Positions 1-7,728 are shown, counted from the first letter of the stretch. The stretch is DNA of 9,892 bases from Chloroflexota bacterium (GCA_012798185.1 JAAZNS010000327.1:1-9892), one strand, 5' to 3'. Notes: generated by a model from the sequence alone, not told the origin. Program-made: numbers and translations.

Positions 1-985
1 AGCTATGTCTCCAGCAGAGTTAGAAAGGCTGGGCGCAACACTGGTTTTGGCAAATACATATCACCTTTACCTGCGCCCAGGTGATGATGTCATTGCCGAG
101 CTGGGTGGTTTGCATCAATTTATGCATTGGCACAATCCCATTTTGACAGATTCCGGTGGTTTTCAAATATTTTCACTAACCGATATTCAAAAAATCGATG
201 AACAAGGGGTTGTTTTTAAAAGCCACGTCGATGGGTCCAACCATCTACTCACCCCTGAAAAATCTATAGCCATCCAGGAAAACCTTGGCGCAGATATTAT
301 TATGACTTTCGATGAATGTACCTCGCCTTTTGACCAAAAATACAACGAACAGGCATTAAACCGAACGCATGCCTGGGCTGAGCGCTGTATTGCGGCCAAA
401 AAACGGTCAGATCAGGCGTTATTTGGGATTGTTCAAGGGGGCATCTTTCCAGATTTACGTATTAAATCAGCGGAATTCATTACTTCGCTTGGTTTTCCAG
501 GCTACGCAATCGGAGGGCTTTCAGTCGGAGAGAGTAAAGAAGATACCTACCGTATTATTGAAACAGTCAATCAGGTTCTACCAGAAGATAAACCTCGATA
601 TTTAATGGGGGTTGGTGCACCAATCGATATAATCAATGCGGTTCTCCGAGGGGTAGATATTTTCGATTGTGTTCTTCCAACAAGGCTTGCCCGGCATAGT
701 GCAGCATTGACCTGGAGTGGCCGTATGAACCTTGCCAATGCCCGATACTCACGTGATGAGCAGCCGCTTGTTAAAAACTGCACTTGTTACACCTGTCAAA
801 ATTTCAGCAGGGCATACATCCGCCATTTGATTATGGCAAAAGAAATATTAGCTCCAATGCTGCTATCCATCCACAATGTGCATTCACTTCTAACACTCAT
901 GCAAAATATTCGTCAGTCAATCTCACAAGGTAAGATTGAAATATTTGCACGCGAACAATTCGGCATCGAAATAAATAAAAACTAG
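1..985 (+). CDS. tgt: Queuine/preQ1 tRNA-ribosyltransferase (tRNA-guanine transglycosylase), 5'-truncated
   Basis: The enzyme exchanges guanine-34 in the wobble position of GUN-anticodon tRNAs (Asp, Asn, His, Tyr) for the queuosine precursor preQ1, in the cytoplasm. The window opens inside the gene. The first Met visible (base 5) aligns with an internal Met of the family, so roughly 50 N-terminal residues are missing compared with the usual ~375. Counting from that Met, the substrate-pocket motif DSGGFQ is at 49-54, FDE at 102-104, and FDCVLPTR at 220-227 with the expected nucleophile Asp221. The structural zinc site is complete: Cys259, Cys261, Cys264 and His290. Nothing looks degraded; the truncation is only the window edge. 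It is followed after 16 bases by uppP, probably co-transcribed. Identification is very secure. Confidence 0.97.
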   Translation, partial: AMSPAELERLGATLVLANTYHLYLRPGDDVIAELGGLHQFMHWHNPILTDSGGFQIFSLTDIQKIDEQGVVFKSHVDGSNHLLTPEKSIAIQENLGADIIMTFDECTSPFDQKYNEQALNRTHAWAERCIAAKKRSDQALFGIVQGGIFPDLRIKSAEFITSLGFPGYAIGGLSVGESKEDTYRIIETVNQVLPEDKPRYLMGVGAPIDIINAVLRGVDIFDCVLPTRLARHSAALTWSGRMNLANARYSRDEQPLVKNCTCYTCQNFSRAYIRHLIMAKEILAPMLLSIHNVHSLLTLMQNIRQSISQGKIEIFAREQFGIEINKN

Positions 986-987
986 AT

Positions 988-993
988 AAGAGG
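988..993 (+). promoter_or_regulatory. Ribosome binding site of uppP
   Basis: AAGAGG lies 8 bases before the ATG at 1002. It favours that ATG over the in-frame TTG at 996, which would leave only 2 bases of spacing. Confidence 0.6.
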
Positions 994-1001
994 CATTGAT
1001 C

Positions 1002-1820
1002 ATGACAATACTTCAATCGATCGTTCTTGGAATTGTCCAAGGATTAACCGAATTTCTACCGATTTCCAGTTCCGGTCACCTTGTTTTGGTTCCTTTATTT
1101 CTCAACTGGCATATTCCCCTAAAAGAAGCATTCATATTTAACGTATTAGTTCAGATTGCTACTTTAATTGGTGTAATAGCGTATTTTTGGAAGGACCTGA
1201 TTGGAATATTTGGGTCATTTATTATGAGCCTTCTTGGAAAAGAATCCTGGCAGGCAGATAATACTCGGTTAGGTTGGTTGATTATTATCGCAACAATCCC
1301 AGCTGGCGTGCTTGGTTTATTAATTAAAAACACCGTCGAAGCCGCGTTTGCATCACCTAAGGCTGTTGGTGTCTTTTTAATCATTACTGCACTCATGCTT
1401 TTGATAGTGGAAAGGTTAACAAAACAATACGCGTCCTTGAATCAGCTTAATTGGAAAGATGCCCTGATTATCGGATTTTTCCAGGCATTATCAATTTTTC
1501 CGGGAATATCTAGATCTGGTTCTACCATTTGTGGCGGGATGATTCAGCATTTACCGCGCAAAGATGCAGCAAAATTTTCGTTTCTATTGTCAATTCCAAT
1601 CATGCTAGCAGCAGGTTTCATGGAAATTATCGATCTTTTTCAAACCCCAAATGTGAATCAATTATTACCGGTATTTCTGCCAGGTTTCTTTGTCGCCGCT
1701 ATAACGGGTTATTTATCGATTCGTTGGCTTCTCACATTCTTGCACCAGCATAAATTAAATATCTTTTCCTTTTACTTAATAATTATTGGTTTGATTACTT
1801 TAATCCTGCCTTTCAATTGA
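1002..1820 (+). CDS. uppP: Undecaprenyl-diphosphatase (BacA/UppP family)
   Basis: This integral membrane phosphatase converts undecaprenyl diphosphate to undecaprenyl phosphate, recycling the lipid carrier used for peptidoglycan and other surface polymers. Overexpression of family members gives bacitracin resistance. The 272-residue product has the usual length and is almost entirely hydrophobic helices. The family signatures are present: QGLTE at 13-17, which provides the catalytic (E/Q)xxxE motif with Glu17, directly followed by PISSSGH at 20-26, and the second signature GISRSGST at 168-175 with the catalytic Arg171. The start is set at ATG 1002 by the ribosome binding site at 988-993; an in-frame TTG 6 bases upstream is less likely. 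It sits 16 bases after tgt and 35 bases before the lipid kinase, so an operon is likely. There is no sign of damage. Confidence 0.96.
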   Translation: MTILQSIVLGIVQGLTEFLPISSSGHLVLVPLFLNWHIPLKEAFIFNVLVQIATLIGVIAYFWKDLIGIFGSFIMSLLGKESWQADNTRLGWLIIIATIPAGVLGLLIKNTVEAAFASPKAVGVFLIITALMLLIVERLTKQYASLNQLNWKDALIIGFFQALSIFPGISRSGSTICGGMIQHLPRKDAAKFSFLLSIPIMLAAGFMEIIDLFQTPNVNQLLPVFLPGFFVAAITGYLSIRWLLTFLHQHKLNIFSFYLIIIGLITLILPFN

Positions 1821-1855
1821 ATTCAATCGGAAACTTCAAGAAATGATGAGACAAC

Positions 1856-2785
1856 ATGAGATATAAAATAATCGTAAATCCCGTATCAGGTCGAGGCGCA
1901 GGTGAAAGATCGATGCCCTTCATCGACAAATCTTTTAAGGATGAAGGGTTAACCTATGAATTAGTAAAAACTGAATTCCCCGGCCATGCCATCGAATTAG
2001 CCCAGCATGCTGTCATTGATGGATTTGATGTGGTTGTTTCAGTCGGTGGTGATGGCACTTCTAATGAAATTGTCAATGGATTAATGAGAGCAAAAGAACA
2101 TCTCGGACATACCAGTACAATGAGCGTTATTGGCGTTGGGCGGGGGAATGATTTCGCTTATGGGGTAGGAATTCCCACCGGCGTGGAAGCAGGATGCCGC
2201 ACAATCTTTACTAATAATCGATTTAAAATAGATATTGGTAAAGTAATCAGTGAAGATTTTCCTCAAGGCAGGTATTTCGGAAATGGCGTAGGTATCGGAT
2301 TCGATGCAGTGGTAGGTTTCGAAGCTGTAAAAATGAAACGATTATCTGGTTTTCCTTCATATATCATTGCTGCCTTGAAAACTATTTTTTTATACTACAC
2401 TGCACCGTATATAAGAATTCAATCTGACAATGGCGAAACAACTGAAATAGCATCATTATTGGTATCCATTATGAATGGCAGACGCATGGGTGGAGGATTT
2501 CATATGGCACCAGATGCAATTGTTAATGATGGAAAATTCGATGTGTGTATTGCTCAGGAAGTAAGCAAACTTCGAATTTTTTCATTAATTCCGCATTTTA
2601 TTCGCGGAACTCAAATGAGCCAAAAGGAAATCCATCATCTGAAAACCAGATCGATCTCCGTCATAGCTTTACAAGGCAATCTACCTGCCCATGCTGATGG
2701 TGAAACAATTAGTGTTACAGGAAAAGAAATCACAGCAGAAATCCTCCCTGACCAATTGGAAGTCATCGGTGGAAAGCCGAAGTAA
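1856..2785 (+). CDS. Diacylglycerol kinase family lipid kinase (DagK/YegS-like)
   Basis: This is a 309-residue soluble or peripheral kinase of the DAGK catalytic family (DgkB, YegS and LCB5 relatives), which transfers ATP phosphate to a membrane lipid, most often diacylglycerol to give phosphatidate. Visible motifs are NPVSGRG at 8-14, the nucleotide-binding GGDGT at 64-68, GRGNDFA at 95-101, a glycine-rich GxGIGFDA block near 144-151, the NGRRMGGG / AP-D-A segment at 207-221 with DG at 225-226, and the C-terminal DGE at 281-283 that closes the site in this family. No transmembrane helix is evident. ATG 1856 is the first possible start, since TGA lies in frame 9 bases upstream; the ribosome binding site is weak (GATGAG). 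The acyltransferase gene starts 2 bases after the stop, a phospholipid-making pair. The exact lipid substrate (diacylglycerol, sphingoid or undecaprenol-like) cannot be read from sequence. Confidence 0.92.
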   Translation: MRYKIIVNPVSGRGAGERSMPFIDKSFKDEGLTYELVKTEFPGHAIELAQHAVIDGFDVVVSVGGDGTSNEIVNGLMRAKEHLGHTSTMSVIGVGRGNDFAYGVGIPTGVEAGCRTIFTNNRFKIDIGKVISEDFPQGRYFGNGVGIGFDAVVGFEAVKMKRLSGFPSYIIAALKTIFLYYTAPYIRIQSDNGETTEIASLLVSIMNGRRMGGGFHMAPDAIVNDGKFDVCIAQEVSKLRIFSLIPHFIRGTQMSQKEIHHLKTRSISVIALQGNLPAHADGETISVTGKEITAEILPDQLEVIGGKPK

Positions 2786-2787
2786 TT

Positions 2788-3543
2788 ATGGAGAAAATAC
2801 CTGCTTATTTGGTTAATACGGCAATAAAGAATGTAATTCGCATCCTTTGCCAGGTTAATGATGCACAGCTTTCACGCATTCCAGATTGCGGACCTTTGAT
2901 CTTGGTGGTTAACCATATCAATTTTTTGGATGTACCGCTAATTTACACCCACCTGTTGCCTCGTCCGATTACTGGACTAGCTAAAGCCGAAACTTGGGAT
3001 AACCCTGCAATGAAACCTTTGTTTAATATGTGGGGAGCAATTCCGATTACCAGGGGAGAGGCAGATGTTACGGCCTTGCGTCTAAGTCTAGAAGCTTTAG
3101 CAGCCAAAAAAATTCTCGCTATCGCTCCCGAGGGAACCCGCAGTCACACCGGTATCCTGCAGAAAGGTAAACCTGGGGTCGTGGTCCTTGCATTGAAATC
3201 TGGTGCTCCCATATTACCAATTGCAATATACGGCGGTGAATCATTTAGTAAAAATGTGGTGAGATTTCAGCGGACAGCTTTCAATTTTGTTGTTGGCTAC
3301 CCTTTTTACATCGATGCGAAAGCTATTAAAATAACTAAACAAATCCGTCAAAGGATTACCGACGAAATTATGTATCAGCTTGCTGCATTATTGCCCTCAG
3401 GTTACCGTGGCTATTATTCTGATCTCAATAAAGCTACTGAAGATTATTTATTGTTTCCTCCTACTTCATGTAGTAATATTTCCTCAACTCATAAACAAGC
3501 TCCGGGAAATTGGTTGAGTGATAAAAATGTTGGATTGGTTTAG
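2788..3543 (+). CDS. Lysophospholipid/glycerol-3-phosphate acyltransferase (PlsC family)
   Basis: This is probably a 1-acyl-sn-glycerol-3-phosphate acyltransferase, adding the second acyl chain to lysophosphatidate to make phosphatidate at the inner face of the membrane. The 251-residue protein shows the four PlsC blocks: the catalytic H-x4-D motif NHINFLD at 42-48 (His43, Asp48), the ITRGEAD block at 87-93 corresponding to motif II, PEGTRS at 114-119 (motif III), and a hydrophobic motif IV near 137-148 (GAPILPIAIYG). The hydrophobic N-terminus is short, suggesting peripheral membrane attachment. The C-terminal ~25 residues, rich in Ser and Asn, look unconserved. The gene begins 2 bases after the lipid kinase and its last 17-26 bases overlap the start of the diguanylate cyclase gene, so translational coupling in both directions is likely. 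The acceptor lipid is inferred from the family only. Confidence 0.93.
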   Translation: MEKIPAYLVNTAIKNVIRILCQVNDAQLSRIPDCGPLILVVNHINFLDVPLIYTHLLPRPITGLAKAETWDNPAMKPLFNMWGAIPITRGEADVTALRLSLEALAAKKILAIAPEGTRSHTGILQKGKPGVVVLALKSGAPILPIAIYGGESFSKNVVRFQRTAFNFVVGYPFYIDAKAIKITKQIRQRITDEIMYQLAALLPSGYRGYYSDLNKATEDYLLFPPTSCSNISSTHKQAPGNWLSDKNVGLV

Positions 3544-5938
3544 AAACATTTTTTATTCCCCAGAAACCCCAGATCCAGATTTAGCCCGGCTGCTTAAAAT
3601 CGCCCAATCATTTTTCATCATCCCTACCATCTATACAACTGCTGTGGGAATATTGTTATGGAAGCATAACCTGATTCCAAAAATTTTTATACTCGTAATC
3701 CTGATTTCTGCCTTATCGATATTGATCTTTTCATTTTTTTTACAATATAAGGGAAATATACATTTTTCACGATTATTGCTCCTTTCATTGTTGTGGTTAT
3801 GTACGACCATTATTATTTACTATATATATAAAGGGAATTTCTCAAATTCTATTGATTCATACTTATTAGTTATTATATTTGCCGGCTTTCTGTTGGGCGC
3901 AAAAACCGCATTGATTTTTGCAATCATAAATTTAATATCGCTGATTTCATTTTCTTTTTTTATTCCAACTGCCAATATAAATCAAATCAACCCCCAAATT
4001 GGATTATTCATCCATCTGGGAAATTTTCTTTTAATCACAGTACTGGTGATTTTTACCGATCAATTTTTCCGCTGGGGGTATCAGGTGGTCAAAGATAAAG
4101 AACAGGAATTGATATTAATCAATGATGAGCTTACGAAAATTCAATCCCATCTTGAAAAGCATGTCGAGGATCGTTCCAGAGAGATCATCAATCAAAAATT
4201 ATATTACGAAGCTTTAGTTAAAAATTCACCTCTGGCTATTGTTACGCTTGATCTGAATCATCATATTATTGCTTGTAATCCAGCGTTTGAATATATGTTT
4301 GGTTATTCCGAAGAGGAAGTCGTGGGAATTAACCTGGATGATTTAATTACCACGCCCTCTGTGGCAGCCGAAGCTAAAATCTATACTCAACGCGCATTAA
4401 ACGGCGAATCGGTTTATGGCATCGGAAAGCGGCGCACAAAATCCGGGGAACTCATCGATGTTGAAATTCATGGCGTTCCGGTGATGGTAGAAAACAAATT
4501 AATCGGCGTTTATGCACTTTATAACGATATTACCCACAGAATATTAACTGAAGAAGCATTACGGGAAAGTGAGGAGCGACATCGCATATTCTTCGAAAAT
4601 GTGCCTGTTCCCCTGTGGGAAGAAGATTTCTCAGAAGTAAAAAAATATATCGATGTTTTAAAAAATCGAGGCATATCCGATTTTCGAGCATATTTCAATG
4701 AGCAACCAGAAGTGATTGTTCATTGCGCAAAATTGGCAAAAATCATAAATGTCAACCATGCCACACTTTGCCTTTATCATGCCAAAGACAAAGAAGAATT
4801 AATCGGGTCTTTGAATAAAATTTTGGTAGATCTCTCTTACAAAGCATTTCAAGAAGAAATATGCTCGCTCATCGACGGGAAAAATTCGTTTTCTTTTGAA
4901 ATAATAAACCGCACACTTACAGGGCAATTGATAACTGTACGGATTGAATTGAGCCTCGCACCCGGTTTTGAAAATACCTGGTCTAAGGTTTTTATCTCGA
5001 CAACCGATATCACCTCACAAAAACAAGCTCAAGATGAATTACGTGATAGCGAGATTCGCCAACGTCTCATCCTGGAAAGCATGCCCGTGCTGATGTTTGC
5101 AATGAACGACAAAAATCTGATCACAACCTGGAATCAAGAATGCGAAATAACGACAGGATATCGTTCTGAAGAAATCATCAATAACCCAAAAGCGCTTGAA
5201 TATCTATTTCCAAACCCTGATTACCGTAAATACGCACTTTTCGAATTAGAAACAAGGGGACATGATTTCAATAATTTAGAATTGGAATTTACCTCAAAAA
5301 ATGGCAGCAAAAAAATCATTTCTTGGTCAAATATTTCCAGCCGATTACCTATACCCGGCTGGAGTTTTTGGGCAACCGGTGTCGACATTACCGAGAGAAA
5401 AGCTGCTGAAGAACAACTAAAATACCTTGCCAGCCATGACACACTTACCGAATTACCCAATCGAGCTCTTTTTAATGACCGATTAAACCATGCAATTCCG
5501 TTGGCAAAAAGAAATCATCAACAATTAGCGGTAATGTTTCTTGATCTGGATAATTTTAAAATGGTAAATGATACATTAGGTCACGAAAAAGGGGATGAAT
5601 TGTTAATAGAAGTCGCGAACAGAATAGTGAAATGTTTACGGGAAAGCGATACAGTAGCCCGAATTGGCGGTGATGAATTTGCCTTCGTTTTAGAAAATAT
5701 CAATGTGAAAGAAGATATTACTAAAATTGTTGAAAAGATCTCTAAAGCAATTTCTGCATCAATGATTATTGGTGGGCTCACCTGGAATATTACCCCCAGT
5801 ATCGGGATAACCATATTCCCTGACGATGGAAATGATGCAGAAACTTTGATCAAAAAAGCTGATATTGCTATGTATGCTGTAAAAGAGAAAGGTAAAAACC
5901 GTTATCAATTTTTTTCTACAATGTCAGTAACTGCATAA
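3518..5938 (+). CDS. Membrane-anchored multi-PAS diguanylate cyclase (GGDEF)
   Basis: This sensor enzyme makes the second messenger c-di-GMP from two GTP. Domain order by residue: about six hydrophobic helices over ~20-190, not assignable to a named sensor domain; a charged linker likely to be coiled coil over ~190-228; PAS 1 over ~229-340; a divergent PAS 2 over ~350-500 containing the WEEDF...Y...P.V segment common in such sensors; PAS 3 over ~508-632; and GGDEF over ~636-800. The active site is intact, with DLDNFK and a perfect GGDEF at 717-721. The inhibitory I-site RxxD (RESD, 708-711) lies the standard five residues upstream, so product feedback is expected. There is no EAL domain, hence no phosphodiesterase half. 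The start is GTG 3518 or ATG 3527 (803 residues, with a weak GAGTGA ahead of it); both lie inside the end of the acyltransferase gene. The ligand of the PAS domains is unknown. Confidence 0.94.
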   Translation: MIKMLDWFRNIFYSPETPDPDLARLLKIAQSFFIIPTIYTTAVGILLWKHNLIPKIFILVILISALSILIFSFFLQYKGNIHFSRLLLLSLLWLCTTIIIYYIYKGNFSNSIDSYLLVIIFAGFLLGAKTALIFAIINLISLISFSFFIPTANINQINPQIGLFIHLGNFLLITVLVIFTDQFFRWGYQVVKDKEQELILINDELTKIQSHLEKHVEDRSREIINQKLYYEALVKNSPLAIVTLDLNHHIIACNPAFEYMFGYSEEEVVGINLDDLITTPSVAAEAKIYTQRALNGESVYGIGKRRTKSGELIDVEIHGVPVMVENKLIGVYALYNDITHRILTEEALRESEERHRIFFENVPVPLWEEDFSEVKKYIDVLKNRGISDFRAYFNEQPEVIVHCAKLAKIINVNHATLCLYHAKDKEELIGSLNKILVDLSYKAFQEEICSLIDGKNSFSFEIINRTLTGQLITVRIELSLAPGFENTWSKVFISTTDITSQKQAQDELRDSEIRQRLILESMPVLMFAMNDKNLITTWNQECEITTGYRSEEIINNPKALEYLFPNPDYRKYALFELETRGHDFNNLELEFTSKNGSKKIISWSNISSRLPIPGWSFWATGVDITERKAAEEQLKYLASHDTLTELPNRALFNDRLNHAIPLAKRNHQQLAVMFLDLDNFKMVNDTLGHEKGDELLIEVANRIVKCLRESDTVARIGGDEFAFVLENINVKEDITKIVEKISKAISASMIIGGLTWNITPSIGITIFPDDGNDAETLIKKADIAMYAVKEKGKNRYQFFSTMSVTA

Positions 5939-5973
5939 CCTCATTCATGCAACTGTAGTTTGATGAAGTTATG
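5934..5973 (+). terminator. Imperfect hairpin after the cyclase gene, possible terminator
   Basis: CATAAC (5934-5939) pairs with GTTATG (5968-5973), and TTCAT (5944-5948) with ATGAA (5963-5967). There is a four-base bulge and no T-run afterwards, so it is not a classical Rho-independent terminator. It is the only structure at the expected operon end. Confidence 0.25.
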
Positions 5974-6012
5974 GATATTCTATAAATTACCCAAACAAAT
6001 TTTCTAAAATCG

Positions 6013-6041
6013 TTTACAATTAATATAAAATTCGATATATC
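6013..6041 (+). promoter_or_regulatory. Candidate sigma-70-type promoter of ssb
   Basis: TTTACA (6013-6018, 5/6 match to the -35 consensus) is followed after exactly 17 bases by TATATC (6036-6041, 4/6 match to the -10 consensus). This would give a leader of about 65 bases before the ssb ATG. The region is AT-rich, so chance matches are possible. Its position, at the head of a gene with its own strong ribosome binding site and after a 176-base gap, supports it. Confidence 0.45.
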
Positions 6042-6100
6042 ACCATAATGCAATACCCGGGCGGTAGAAAGCTGGCGGTAATAATTAACCTCTTTTCGGA

Positions 6101-6107
6101 AAAGGAG
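6101..6107 (+). promoter_or_regulatory. Strong ribosome binding site of ssb
   Basis: AAAGGAG lies 7 bases before ATG 6115, the best Shine-Dalgarno sequence in the window. The short complementary run CTTTT just upstream (6092-6096) could pair with its first bases in a small three-base-loop hairpin. Whether that affects translation is unknown. Confidence 0.8.
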
Positions 6108-6114
6108 AACAGAT

Positions 6115-6531
6115 ATGTACCATACCATTATCATTGTGGGAAATTTAGGTCGGGATCCTGAAATGCGTTATACACCCACCGGTCAGGCTGTTACTAACTT
6201 CAATGTGGCAACTAACCGGCAGTACACCGCCTCAGATGGCACCCAGGTAAAGGAAACGATTTGGTTTCGAGTATCAACATGGGGGAAGAGTGCTGAAGTA
6301 TGCAACCAGTATTTACGAAAAGGAAGTAAAGTACTGATTGAAGGCAGATTAATACCCGATCCTTCTACAGGCGGGCCTCGCACATGGACGCGCCAAGATG
6401 GCACTACATCTGCATCATTTGAGGTAAGCGCTAATACGATTCGATTCTTGTCCAGCCGAGGCGAAGAAGAAAGCAGTTTTCAAACCAGTGAGAATGTTGC
6501 CCCTCCCGATGATAATAATATTCCTTTTTAG
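6115..6531 (+). CDS. ssb: Single-stranded DNA-binding protein
   Basis: SSB coats single-stranded DNA during replication, recombination and repair and recruits partner enzymes through its acidic tail. The 138-residue product has a single OB-fold of about 110 residues beginning with the typical IIVGNLGRDPEMRYTPTG segment, followed by the FNVATNR and ETIWFRVSTWGKSAE blocks. A short, poorly conserved linker follows, then the C-terminal tip DDNNIPF, which matches the conserved protein-interaction tail (D-D-x-I-P-F in many bacteria). The start at ATG 6115 is fixed by a strong ribosome binding site. It is not next to rpsF or rpsR, as it is in many bacteria; it stands alone, 176 bases after the cyclase gene and 213 bases before the DUF3467 gene, so it probably has its own promoter. 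The product is a homotetramer-type SSB by family. Confidence 0.97.
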   Translation: MYHTIIIVGNLGRDPEMRYTPTGQAVTNFNVATNRQYTASDGTQVKETIWFRVSTWGKSAEVCNQYLRKGSKVLIEGRLIPDPSTGGPRTWTRQDGTTSASFEVSANTIRFLSSRGEEESSFQTSENVAPPDDNNIPF

Positions 6532-6541
6532 TAATTTCTTG

Positions 6542-6558
6542 GTTTAGAGTGTCTAAAC
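6542..6558. promoter_or_regulatory. 17-bp palindrome downstream of ssb, possible operator or hairpin
   Basis: GTTTAGA-GTG-TCTAAAC is a perfect inverted repeat with 7-bp arms and a 3-base centre, starting 10 bases after the ssb stop. No T-run follows, so it is a poor terminator. It sits just before a weak promoter-like pair (TTGTGA 6561-6566, TATGGT 6585-6590, 18-base spacing), where an operator could lie. A repeat of this size can also arise by chance in AT-rich DNA. Confidence 0.3.
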
Positions 6559-6608
6559 AATTGTGAGAATTTTATAATTATTAATATGGTACACCTTAGG
6601 TAATCGTG

Positions 6609-6633
6609 AAAAATCTCCAAATTTGAGGTTTTT
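6609..6633 (+). terminator. Terminator-like hairpin between ssb and the DUF3467 gene
   Basis: AAAAATCTC (6609-6617) pairs with GAGGTTTTT (6625-6633): nine pairs with one G-U, around a seven-base loop CAAATTT. The 3' arm forms a T-run, as in Rho-independent terminators, but the stem has only three G-C pairs and is weak. It could end the ssb transcript, about 80-100 bases after the ssb stop. The rest of 6532-6744 shows no gene that I can recognise. Confidence 0.4.
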
Positions 6634-6744
6634 ATGAGCGCTTCGCAAATGTAAACGCTGCAAATCTAAGACCCTATTCAAACTGGCTGATTAGTTACAA
6701 TTGAACAACAATAATAATATGATGCAATTTTGGAATTTTCGTAA

Positions 6745-7089
6745 GTGAGTAAACCAATGAGTGATGTTCCTGCTTCCAACCCAATACCTTCTTTTCCGCC
6801 ATTAGAATTTCCCCAAGATCTGGTTATTGAATATGTAAACCTGGTTCGCATTGCCCATTCACCTTCGGAAATGGTTTTTGATTTTGCCCATATCCTACCT
6901 GGTTATCAAAGCGCCCGCGTGCAATCGCGTATCGTTATGTCTCCGCTGGGTTCAAAACTTTTATACCGCGCTTTGGGAGAGAATCTGGCAAAATACGAAG
7001 CAACTTTTGGTGAAATTCCAATGCCCGGTGGAGGATCTCTTGCGGATCAACTATTCCGTCATAATTCCCCTCCCGATAAACCCACATAA
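6745..7089 (+). CDS. DUF3467 family protein
   Basis: The 114-residue soluble protein matches DUF3467, a short family of unknown biochemical function found in many bacteria. The recognisable blocks are YVNLVRIAHSPSEMVFDFA at about residues 31-49, the central SRIVMSPLGSKLL near 61-73, and the ending NLAKYEATFGEI near 80-91. The N-terminal ~25 residues are Pro- and Ser-rich and the last ~20 are polar and probably disordered. The start is uncertain: GTG 6745 or, 12 bases on, ATG 6757. Neither has a clear ribosome binding site. The gene leads a compact run: three bases after its stop comes the translin-like gene, then the split Cas4-like nuclease, so a shared transcript is likely. No function is assigned beyond the family name. 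Confidence 0.88.
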   Translation: MSKPMSDVPASNPIPSFPPLEFPQDLVIEYVNLVRIAHSPSEMVFDFAHILPGYQSARVQSRIVMSPLGSKLLYRALGENLAKYEATFGEIPMPGGGSLADQLFRHNSPPDKPT

Positions 7090-7092
7090 ATT

Positions 7093-7728
7093 ATGAAACA
7101 AAAACTCGATACAATCGCAGATCGCATCCATAATTCGTTTGATTTACGCACAGCTGCGCGGGATCGTGCACTAACGCAGGCAAGATCATTAACCCGTCAC
7201 TGTGCTAACGCCATCCGTTCTATCCATCGTGAAGATGAGACCGCAGCAAAAAATGAATTAGAAGCAGCTAATCAACTTGCAGCCTCGCTGAAAGATAATT
7301 TAACGGAATACCCTGATATTTATTATGCTGGCTATACACAGGATGCCCTCAAGGAATTTGCTGAAGCAAATATTGTCTTAGCACTAATTCAAAACGGCGA
7401 TTTCCCAACCCCAGAAGACCTTGATATCGAATATGCAACTTACTTGCAGGGGCTGGCTGAAGCTGTTGGCGAACTACGCCGCCGGTGTCTCGATATCCTG
7501 CGCCACGGTCATTCTCAAGAAGCTGAACGGCTGCTTTCTCATATGGATGATATTTATGCCATCTTAGTTACTATGGATTACCCCGATGCCATCACTGGTG
7601 GATTACGACGATTGACCGATATTGTCCGCAATATCAATGAGAAAACTCGCGGTGATATGACCATCAGCCTGCGCCAGGAACACCTCGAGCAAAGTTTACA
7701 AAAATTGGAACAACAACTGAATCGGTGA
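7093..7728 (+). CDS. Translin/TRAX-family protein
   Basis: This is an all-helical, 211-residue protein of the translin family. Eukaryotic translin and TRAX form the nucleic-acid-binding octamer C3PO, in which TRAX is the ribonuclease; archaeal relatives form similar shells. The match is clearest at IRSIHRED (41-48), which resembles the IRAIHRGE-type segment of translins, at the DIEYATYLQGLAEAVGELRRRCLDIL segment (111-136), and at the closing helix (~192-209). The acidic residues that I recall as the TRAX catalytic set have counterparts here: Glu88 and Glu91 in EFAEA, and Glu123 and Glu127 in EAVGE, so RNase activity is possible. It has no signal peptide or membrane segment. Its TGA overlaps the GTG start of the next gene, implying translational coupling. 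Such genes are sometimes mislabelled as haloacid dehalogenase; no HAD motif is present. Confidence 0.86.
   Translation: MKQKLDTIADRIHNSFDLRTAARDRALTQARSLTRHCANAIRSIHREDETAAKNELEAANQLAASLKDNLTEYPDIYYAGYTQDALKEFAEANIVLALIQNGDFPTPEDLDIEYATYLQGLAEAVGELRRRCLDILRHGHSQEAERLLSHMDDIYAILVTMDYPDAITGGLRRLTDIVRNINEKTRGDMTISLRQEHLEQSLQKLEQQLNR

Noticed and set aside
5221..5853. Reverse-strand open frames of 79 and 90 codons within the cyclase gene
   Set aside because: They lie inside a well-supported gene, resemble no family and have no start signals; they are shadows of the coding strand.
6532..6744. A small RNA or tRNA gene in the gap after ssb
   Set aside because: No cloverleaf or T-loop (GTTCRA) pattern was found; the only structures are the palindrome and the weak terminator-like hairpin.
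6851..7096. An 81-codon + strand frame overlapping the DUF3467 gene
   Set aside because: It is another frame of the DUF3467 gene; the DUF3467 frame has clear family motifs and this one has none.
7093..7728. Haloacid dehalogenase annotation for the translin-like gene
   Set aside because: The DxDx(T/V) and other HAD motifs are absent, while the helical pattern and conserved blocks follow translin/TRAX.
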